Shown here: in pieces, positions 25,941 through 31,538 of the stretch | How positions within the stretch are numbered: the first letter of the stretch is position 1 | Layout of the letters: the number at the start of each line of letters is the position of its first letter | Origin: Chloroflexota bacterium | Lineage (GTDB): Bacteria > Chloroflexota > Chloroflexia > Thermomicrobiales > JADLAZ01 | Assembly: GCA_020849725.1 (NCBI GenBank) | Contig: JADLAZ010000085.1 | Span: 1-31,538 of the forward strand | Length of the DNA stretch: 31,538 nt | Reading direction: 5' to 3' | Position numbers and translations under genes: made by a program | The notes under the pieces: model-generated | Database searches by the model: none | The model's input: only the letters and a program-made list of their open reading frames with translations | Told to the model about the DNA's origin: nothing

Positions 25941-26832
25941 GGCGAAGATGGTAGCGCCGGCGCGGGTCGCGACACCGAGCGCGCGGGAGATGCGGCCGGT
26001 GGTCGAGGCGGCGCTGGCCGAGGATCTGGCCTGGGGCGACATCACGACCGACACGGTCGTCGGCCCGGTCGGCGGCGGCCAGGCGGCGCGCGGCGATCTG
26101 CTGGTCAAAGTCGAGGGTGTGCTGGCCGGGCTGCCGGTGGCCGCGCTCGTCTTCACCACCGTCGACCCGGCTGTCGTCGTCACGTCGCTGGTGTCCGATG
26201 GCACGCCGGTGATGCCAGGCACGGTCGTGGCCCAGGTGCGCGGCCCGGCCGGCAGCCTGCTGCGTGCCGAGCGTGTCGCGCTCAATCTCCTCCAGCGCCT
26301 GAGCGGCATCGCCAGCATTACCGCCCGCTACGTGGCGGCGGTCCAGGGCACGCGCGCCCGCGTCATCGACACGCGCAAGACGACGCCGGGTCTGCGGGTG
26401 CTGGAGAAGTACGCCGTGCGCGCCGGCGGCGGTCACAACCACCGCTTCAACCTGGCCGACGGCATCCTGATCAAGGACAACCACCTGCTGGCCGCCGCCG
26501 CTGAGGGGCTGACTATCGGCGCGGCCATCGCCCGCGCCCGCGCCGCCGCGCCGCACACGCTGCGCGTCGAGGTCGAGGTCGAGACACTCGACCAACTGGA
26601 CGCGGCGCTGGCCGGCGGCGCCGATGTCGTCCTGCTCGATAACATGTCGATCGAGATGCTGCGAGCGGCGGTCGCCCGCGTGGACGGGCGGGCGCTGACC
26701 GAGGCCAGCGGCGGCATCACACTGGCGACGATCGGCGCCGTCGCCGCCACCGGCGTCGACCTCATCTCGGTCGGCGCGCTGACGCACTCCGCGCCGGCGC
26801 TCGATATCAGCCTCGATCTGGCCTTCGAGTAG
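25933..26832 (+). CDS. nadC: Nicotinate-nucleotide pyrophosphorylase (carboxylating) NadC
   Basis: 299 residues. It converts quinolinate and phosphoribosyl pyrophosphate to nicotinate mononucleotide with loss of CO2. Key segments are ALAEDLAWGDITTD, the Arg/Lys/His active-site run RVIDTRKTTPGLRVLEKYAV then GGHNHRFNLADGILIKDNH, LRVEVEVETLDQLDAAL, DVVLLDNMS and ISVGALTHSAPALDISLDL. All the usual catalytic residues are present. The ATG at 25933 has GGGAGG 8 nt upstream and overlaps the nadB stop by 8 bp. The apparent longer frame back to 25762 is only the read-through of the overlapping frame. Confidence 0.97.
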   Translation: MAEAKMVAPARVATPSAREMRPVVEAALAEDLAWGDITTDTVVGPVGGGQAARGDLLVKVEGVLAGLPVAALVFTTVDPAVVVTSLVSDGTPVMPGTVVAQVRGPAGSLLRAERVALNLLQRLSGIASITARYVAAVQGTRARVIDTRKTTPGLRVLEKYAVRAGGGHNHRFNLADGILIKDNHLLAAAAEGLTIGAAIARARAAAPHTLRVEVEVETLDQLDAALAGGADVVLLDNMSIEMLRAAVARVDGRALTEASGGITLATIGAVAATGVDLISVGALTHSAPALDISLDLAFE

Positions 26833-26859
26833 CCGCGCTGCCGGGAGTGGGAGGCCGCC

Positions 26860-28017
26860 ATGAGCGATCTGATCTACCTCGATCACGCCGCCACGACACC
26901 GGTCCGGCGCGAGGTGCTGGAGGCGATGTGGCCGTTCTTCAGCAGCGCCTTCCATAATCCCTCCAGTCGCTACGCGCCGGCCCAGCAGGTGGCGGCGGCG
27001 CTCGCCGAGGCGCGGGCGACCGTGGCGCGCTGCCTGGGCGCGCGGCCGGGTGAGATCGTCTTTACCGGCGGCGGCAGTGAGGCCGACAACCTGGCCATCA
27101 AAGGCGTGGCGCTGGCGAACCGCGACCGCGGCGACCACGTCATCACGACCGCCATCGAGCACCACGCCGTGCTGCACGCCTGCCAGGACCTGGAGCGCAG
27201 CCACGGTTTCCGCGTCACCTATGTGCCGGTCGATGGCACGGGGCTGGTCGATCTGGACGCGCTGGCGGCGGCGCTCGACGACCGCACCGTGCTGGTCAGC
27301 GTCATGCTGGCCAACAACGAGGTTGGCACGGTCCAGCCACTGGCCGAGATCGCGGCGCTGACCCACCCGCGCGGCATCCCGCTGCACACCGACGCCGTCC
27401 AGGCGGCCGGCGCGCTCGACCTGGATGTGACCGCGCTTGGCGTCGACCTGCTGACCATCGCCGCGCACAAGATCTATGGCCCGAAAGGCGTCGGTGTGCT
27501 CTACGCCCGGCGCGGCGTGCGGCTGCACCCGCTCATCCACGGCGGCGGGCAGGAGCGTGACCGCCGCGCCGGCACCGAGAACACGCCCGGCATCGTCGGA
27601 CTGGCGACGGCGCTGGACCTGGCAACAGCCGAGCGCGCGGCGGTGGCGGCGCGACTGACGGGGCTGCGCGGTCGGCTGCTGGCCGGGCTGACGGCCGTGC
27701 CGGGCGTCAGCGCCACCGGCCACCCGACGCGCCGCCTGCCGGGTCTGGCCTCCGTTTGCGTCGGCGGCGTCGAGGGCGAGCCATTGCTGATCGAGCTGGA
27801 GCTAGCCGGCATCCTCTGTGCCAGCGGCTCGGCCTGCGCCGCCGGCTCGACTGAGCCGTCGCACGTGCTGACGGCGATGGGGCTGCCGCCCGAGATCGCG
27901 CGCGGCGCGCTGCGCTTCTCGCTCGGCCGCGACACGACCGACGACGAGATCGATGATGTGATCGCGACCGTGCCGGATGTCATCGCGGCGCTGCGCGGTG
28001 TTCCCGTCGCGCACTGA
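26860..28017 (+). CDS. Cysteine desulfurase (NifS/IscS family) of the NAD operon
   Basis: 385 residues of a PLP enzyme that takes sulfur from cysteine as an enzyme persulfide. The start YLDHAATTPVRREVLEAM is diagnostic. The PLP Lys is Lys204 in IAAHKIYGPKGVGVLY. The persulfide Cys is Cys326 in CASGSACAAGSTEPSHVL, in the short-loop form typical of the group I (NifS/IscS) class. ATG 26860 is preceded by GGGAGTGGGAGG and lies 27 bp after nadC on the same strand. Because NadA needs a [4Fe-4S] cluster, a dedicated desulfurase at the end of the nad operon most likely supplies its sulfur (inference). No rho-independent terminator is seen before the decayed Rhs fragment. Confidence 0.95.
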   Translation: MSDLIYLDHAATTPVRREVLEAMWPFFSSAFHNPSSRYAPAQQVAAALAEARATVARCLGARPGEIVFTGGGSEADNLAIKGVALANRDRGDHVITTAIEHHAVLHACQDLERSHGFRVTYVPVDGTGLVDLDALAAALDDRTVLVSVMLANNEVGTVQPLAEIAALTHPRGIPLHTDAVQAAGALDLDVTALGVDLLTIAAHKIYGPKGVGVLYARRGVRLHPLIHGGGQERDRRAGTENTPGIVGLATALDLATAERAAVAARLTGLRGRLLAGLTAVPGVSATGHPTRRLPGLASVCVGGVEGEPLLIELELAGILCASGSACAAGSTEPSHVLTAMGLPPEIARGALRFSLGRDTTDDEIDDVIATVPDVIAALRGVPVAH

Positions 28018-28044
28018 AGCGCACCCGCCGGCATCTGCCAGGTA

Positions 28045-28481
28045 TCAGTTCTCCGCATTGGACCCCGCAAGGACGTCCGACTCGTGGAAGGCGCCGTCAA
28101 GGCTGCCAGCCCCGCCCCACCTGCCCCGCTCGCGGTCCCCGGCACGATCGTGTCCGGTGAGAGGAACAGGCCCAGCCCCGGGTCATAGGAGCGCGCGTTG
28201 TAGAGCAGCAGCCCCGTCCCATCCCGCCGCTGCCCCGTGAAGTCGCGCGTCGTCTGCGGCAGGTCGCCCGTGCGCACCTCGCCCCACGGCGTGTAGGTCT
28301 GGATATTCAGCACCGCCCCGCTACTGCTGGTGGCCGCACTGGCGCTGCCCAGGTGGTCCTGATGCAGATACACCAGCGTGCTGGACGGCTGCCTCACCAG
28401 GAACGTGCGCTGGGCGATCAGCTGCCCACCGAACGGGTAGAGGGTCCGCTGCAGGTTGGCCGGCAGGTCGAGCTCGAACAG
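28045..28481 (-). pseudogene. Decayed Rhs/YD-repeat core fragment
   Basis: The frame from 28481 reads TLYPFGGQLIAQRTFLV, then VYLHQDHLGSASAATSSSG, TYTPWGEVRTGDLPQTTRDF, TGQRRDGTGLLLYNARSYD, PGLGLFLSPDTIVPGTASG, which is the conserved Rhs core. It is very close to the core in the partial Rhs gene at 31255-31505, at both DNA and protein level. There is no start codon (a TGA lies just upstream) and no C-terminal toxin. Near 28110 the match shifts frame: the other frame ends GAFHESDVLAGSNAEN and a TGA at 28045. So it is truncated at both ends and frameshifted. It begins 2 bp after the immunity gene stop. Confidence 0.85.
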
Positions 28482-28483
28482 CC

Positions 28484-28948
28484 CTAACCACCCGCTGGGT
28501 CACGGATTGGAAAGCGCGCAAGGGCGGCCTCAAGGGCAGCAGCGCAGGCCTGCACATCGGCTACGCTGGGGCACAGCCGGACCTGCCACGTCTCAAACGC
28601 AGGGAGCCACGGGGGGCGGAACGAATAGGCCAAAGTCACCGTCACGCGAAGCGAGGCTCCATCTCCGTGCGCCGCGAAGACAAGCATCGGCTCAATGAAG
28701 GCGAGGCTGGCGGTGTACGCATTACCGGTGGCGACCTCACGCAGCCAGCGACTCAGCTGGGCGACCTCCCAGGTGAGGAGTGCGGCGTCCGTGGCCGCCC
28801 ACTGCGTCTGTCCATCGGTCGCCTCGACGCCCACAACAAGCCAGTTGGCGTCGTCCACATCGTCGGCCTGCTCAAACTGGTAGCCATAGATGATGAGGGT
28901 CATGCGATTGCCAGACGCATCGGTGAGTTCGGCCGAAGGTGGTAGCAT
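28484..28948 (-). CDS. WapI-like immunity protein
   Basis: 154 residues. The pattern YGYQFEQADDVDDANWLVVGVEA, then DAALLTWEVAQLSRWLREVA, LAFIEPMLVFAAHG, YSFRPPWLPAF and a C-terminal LEAALARFPIR matches what I know of the WapI family of immunity proteins, which neutralise the toxic C-termini of Rhs/WapA proteins. The ATG at 28948 has AGAGGA 7 nt upstream; the in-frame extension to 29056 looks non-coding. It lies 167 bp downstream of a displaced Rhs toxin tail on the same strand, so that is the likely partner, although the gap leaves this open. Family by pattern recognition only. Confidence 0.72.
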   Translation of the reverse strand: MLPPSAELTDASGNRMTLIIYGYQFEQADDVDDANWLVVGVEATDGQTQWAATDAALLTWEVAQLSRWLREVATGNAYTASLAFIEPMLVFAAHGDGASLRVTVTLAYSFRPPWLPAFETWQVRLCPSVADVQACAAALEAALARFPIRDPAGG

Positions 28949-29115
28949 TGGAGATTCCTCTGTAGTGTGTCGACCACGGTGTGAACGAGGATAGGAGCAG
29001 CGAGCCGAAGGGCTATCGCGGTGGCGATGAGCAACACCCATTTGTTCATCGCGCATTAGCCGGAGAACGTGATGATCGTCCGGCGCTGCCGAGACTGAAC
29101 GACGCGCCGCTTTTC

Positions 29116-29808
29116 TCAGCTATCCCGCCTGCCCGTCTGATTCAGCGGGTAGGTTGATACCACCTTTCTAGTTTCCGGGTTTACAACTACGACGGCATCC
29201 TTGCCCGTGTACTTGACAAAAGGACGCCCCTGAGAGTCAACGCCCCGGTCGACGCGGACAGGGTTCTGGATGGCATCTGCCATAGCAGCATCCGACACGC
29301 CACCGTCACCACGACTTCCCTCTGCCCGCTCTTCTCCATGGCCGGTAAACCCCTCGGTTCCGGGAGGCGCTTTCGCCTGCAATAGGTCAACAAGGCCCGC
29401 AGCAGTAGCCGTCCCTGCGTTCACGAGGTCGATGATTCCTTGGCGACAGCTGTCGTTTTCGATGCAGCCGATCACGACGACGGCTGAGCCAATCGCGGCC
29501 AGTACCACGGCTGCTGTCTCGAAGGCAGCAGCACCTCCGCCCAATACGACGGCAAGCGCCAGCAGAGGAATGATATGCCCGGTCGGGTCGGTGTAGCGCA
29601 CTGGGTTATTGAGGACATACGCGTACCGATTGAGCGCCTGCGGATTCGCCGGTCCCGCACTCGGCGGCGTCTCTCGCCCAAAGAACCCGTTGGCCAGCAG
29701 CGACCGGTGTTCCTCAGCCAGTCGGGCGTTGAAGCCGGTCTCATGGAAGCCGACCGTCAGCGGTGCAAGCTCCGCCTGGGCATCCGGTCCGACGATGGCT
29801 CCATGCAA
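29116..29808 (-). pseudogene. Displaced (orphan) Rhs C-terminal cassette with putative RNase-like toxin
   Basis: 230 codons. The first 75 repeat the end of the Rhs core (LTVGFHETGFNARLAEEHR, LLANGFF, PSAGPANPQALNRYAYVLN, NPVRYTDPTGH), matching the partial Rhs gene at 31018-31235. The start is only a TTG after an in-frame TAG with no clear ribosome site, so it is probably silent until recombined into an intact Rhs gene. After DPTGH come two hydrophobic segments (LLALAVVLGGGAAAFETAAV, VLAAIGSAVVVIG). The final domain reads GFTGHGEERAEGS, VSDAAMADAIQNPVRV, GRPFVKYTGKDAVVVVNPE, VVSTYPLNQTG. This H...R...NP..V...YTGK.A.VVVN layout recalls BECR-fold/colicin E5- or DUF4258-like RNases. That assignment is tentative. 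Confidence 0.72.
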
Positions 29809-29918
29809 TCCTCGGCCCTACTGATCGCGCCCGACACGTGCGTGTTGGTGCGAAAGACGAGCTATTTCTTATCCTAGCGGCATAGCAGTGGAGGAGTTAC
29901 AGAGAGCCATGCCCTAGC

Positions 29919-30515
29919 CTAAGAACCGCGAACAGAGCTTAGGCCAAGCCCGAACCATCCTGCTCCAAATAAGAGGAGAAACAGTGGTGGCACGATGTGC
30001 GTCGAGCCAGCTTCGCTAAAGACCGGGATGGCGAGCATGCCAAGGAAGTACGCTACAGGACTTACAAGCGCCACCAAGGGAAGCATGGATGTGCCTGTCA
30101 TCATACTATAATAGCGAAACAGTACTGCTGTATAGCCAAGGCAGAAGATACCGAGACCACCTAGGGCGAGGGTCGAAGTAAACACGCCATACAGTTGACC
30201 ACTAACGATCGACGACACAACAGCCACGATGAAGCAGATTGTGCCAGTCATGACGAGGGTGAGGGCAACTATGTCGGAAGAACGAAATGCTCTACCTGAC
30301 CAAAGGAGGAGCACGGCGGCAGTGAGCCCGATCAGCGACGCGGCGAGGGCGACGAGGGCAAGCGCACCGATCTGACTGGCCCAGGGCTGACCTGAGCCTT
30401 GTGGCCAGCGCACCGTGAGGCCCACTCCACACACCAGCCATGGCAAGCTAGCGAGGAGATAGATATTTCCAACAATAGACGATCGATTGGATATGGACGG
30501 GGGGGAGGTCGTCAC
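29919..30515 (-). CDS. Multi-pass membrane protein, probable immunity partner of the Rhs C-terminus
   Basis: About 198 residues of unrecognised family with five or six hydrophobic helices. Examples are IVGNIYLLASLPWLVCGVGL, ALVALAASLIGLTAAVLLLW, SDIVALTLVMTGTICFIVAV, LGGLGIFCLGYTAVLF, PLVALVSPVAYFLGMLAIPV, LFLLLFGAGWFGLGL. The GTG at 30515 overlaps the Rhs stop as GTGA, so translation is coupled; an upstream GTG at 30542 with AGGA directly before it is an alternative. A gene of this kind, directly after and overlapping an Rhs toxin, is normally the cognate immunity gene. A membrane location would suit a toxin acting at the membrane or passing through it (inference). GC is clearly below the window average. 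Confidence 0.7.
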   Translation of the reverse strand: MTTSPPSISNRSSIVGNIYLLASLPWLVCGVGLTVRWPQGSGQPWASQIGALALVALAASLIGLTAAVLLLWSGRAFRSSDIVALTLVMTGTICFIVAVVSSIVSGQLYGVFTSTLALGGLGIFCLGYTAVLFRYYSMMTGTSMLPLVALVSPVAYFLGMLAIPVFSEAGSTHIVPPLFLLLFGAGWFGLGLSSVRGS

Positions 30516-31538
30516 GTGAAACAGCCTGAGTAGAGCACACACTCCTGTAGGTAGGCAGACTTGCCGCGCTTCGGCCCGGGGTCAGTAAAGGCCTGGTAGA
30601 TCTCTGCATACGTCCAATATGTCACCCCCACAATTGTCCTATCGAGCGGCAAATAGGTTCCGTCAGGCAATCGAATCTTGACATGGGATATGAATCGCAT
30701 CCCATGACCATCATCGCCCAAGAAGTCAATGCTCTCGTGGTTGCCCACGCGGAAAGCAATGTAATCATCGCCTTCCTCTAAAACCACAATGTCATCAATA
30801 TCTGCTATTCTATGTTTCAACGATCTTTCTCCTGGCTGCAAGATTATCTCTATATTCGCAACGGCACAGCCGAAGGCATCGCATTCGCACCGAGAACCGA
30901 ATTGACTTTGGCACGATTCTTCCATAGATCGATCGCCATAACGAATACTGCCAAGAATTTTGACAGGTTTGTCGGATTTGTTGACGACTTCCCCCCCACA
31001 TCCAATGTAACTGCACGTGCCATGCCCCGTCGGGTCGGTGTAGCGCATCGGGTTGTTGAGCACATAGGCATACCGGTTGAGCGCTTGCGGGTTGGCCGGC
31101 CCCGCGCTCGGCGGCGTCGCCCGGTCGAAGAACCCGTTGGCCAGCAGCGCCCGGTGCGCCTGCCCCAGTGTGGCATTGAACCCCGGCTCGTGGAACCCCA
31201 CCGTCAGCGCCAGCCCAGCCTGCCCGTCCGGCCCCACCGTGGCCGCGGCCCCACCCGCGCCACTGGCCGTGCCCGGCACGATCGTATCCGGTGACACGAA
31301 CAGCCCCAGCCCCGGGTCATAGGAGCGCGCGTTGTAGTGCAGCAGCCCCGTCCCATCCCGCCGCTGGCCGGTGAAGTCCCGCGTCGTCTGCGGGATATCG
31401 CCCGTGCGCACCTCGCCCCACGGCGTGTAGGTCTGGACGTTGACCACCGCCCCACTGCTGCTGGTAGCGGCACTCACACTGCCCAGGTGGTCGCCGTGGA
31501 GATAGGTCACCACCCCCGCGCTCGTCCGCTGCGCCACC
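30512..31538 (-). CDS. Rhs/YD-repeat polymorphic toxin, 3' part (5' end beyond window)
   Basis: The frame is open to the window edge; 341 codons are visible. The Rhs core end reads TYLHGDHLGSVSAATSSSG, TYTPWGEVRTGDIPQTTRD, YNARSYDPGLGLFVSPDTI and ends at NRYAYVLNNPMRYTDPTGH near 31020. Rhs proteins are large secreted shells that enclose a variable C-terminal toxin. Here about 170 residues follow: GTCSYIGCGGEVVNKSDKP, ESCQSQFGSRCECDAFGC, IEIILQPGERSLKHRIADID, FISHVKIRLPDGTYLPLDRT, VTYWTYAEIYQAFTDPG, ending VLYSGCFT. It has eight cysteines and a beta-rich look and matches no toxin I recognise. GC counted over 60 bp drops from 72% in the core (31321-31380) to 48% in the tail (30601-30660). The stop overlaps the membrane-protein gene. 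Confidence 0.85.
   Translation of the reverse strand, partial: VAQRTSAGVVTYLHGDHLGSVSAATSSSGAVVNVQTYTPWGEVRTGDIPQTTRDFTGQRRDGTGLLHYNARSYDPGLGLFVSPDTIVPGTASGAGGAAATVGPDGQAGLALTVGFHEPGFNATLGQAHRALLANGFFDRATPPSAGPANPQALNRYAYVLNNPMRYTDPTGHGTCSYIGCGGEVVNKSDKPVKILGSIRYGDRSMEESCQSQFGSRCECDAFGCAVANIEIILQPGERSLKHRIADIDDIVVLEEGDDYIAFRVGNHESIDFLGDDGHGMRFISHVKIRLPDGTYLPLDRTIVGVTYWTYAEIYQAFTDPGPKRGKSAYLQECVLYSGCFT

Noticed and set aside
27501..28397. 298-codon minus-strand frame beginning with Rhs core sequence
   Set aside because: Only the part above about 28110 is Rhs-like; the rest is antisense to the cysteine desulfurase gene. I annotated the Rhs part as a fragment instead.

Overview
The window is about 70% GC, uses GC-rich third codon positions throughout, and carries Shine-Dalgarno sites (AAGGAGG, GAGGAG) and sigma70-type promoters. 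Gene content (M48 protease HtpX, CNNM/CBS protein, a NadA-NadB-NadC-cysteine desulfurase operon, a type I restriction system carrying REP palindromes, Rhs C-terminal cassettes) fits a high-GC environmental bacterium. My best guess is Chloroflexota, but no rRNA or other marker gene is present, so the lineage is inference.

Layout. 1-4472: minus-strand metabolic genes (partial TIM-barrel isomerase, D-2-hydroxyacid dehydrogenase, alpha/beta hydrolase-domain protein) and a MarR regulator. 4473-5175: a gene-free gap packed with at least 13 DnaA-box-like nonamers, a candidate replication origin; genes run outward on both sides. 5176-11426: plus-strand CCA-transferase family protein, a MerR regulator whose start looks frameshifted, HtpX, a CNNM/CBS protein and a CPBP membrane protease. 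11576-14030: a Xer-type recombinase divergent from an FAD-dependent oxidoreductase.

14063-21232 is the most unusual block. A type I restriction-modification operon reads leftward as hsdM - hsdS - RAYT - hsdR from a TTGACA-17-TACGCT promoter. The RAYT (REP-associated tyrosine transposase) overlaps the hsdS stop by GTGA and is 11 nt from hsdR. Four REP/REPIN elements (GTAG plus a hairpin with compensatory stem changes) lie in the same 6 kb: after hsdR and supplying its stop codon, in frame inside the RAYT gene itself, between hsdM and hsdS flanked by a duplicated hsdM tail, and in frame inside hsdM. The two target-recognition domains of HsdS have much lower GC than the core between them.

21361-28017: an FMN-binding pyridoxamine-oxidase-like protein, a coiled-coil membrane protein, then the de novo NAD operon nadA-nadB-nadC-cysteine desulfurase, with two palindromes placed like operators on the nadA promoter. 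NadB makes iminoaspartate, NadA condenses it to quinolinate using a [4Fe-4S] cluster, NadC makes nicotinate mononucleotide, and the desulfurase probably supplies cluster sulfur.

28045-31538: minus-strand polymorphic-toxin region. It holds the 3' end of an Rhs gene with an unrecognised low-GC C-terminal domain and a coupled membrane protein (probable immunity), a displaced Rhs tail with a putative RNase-like toxin, a WapI-like immunity gene, and a decayed Rhs core fragment.
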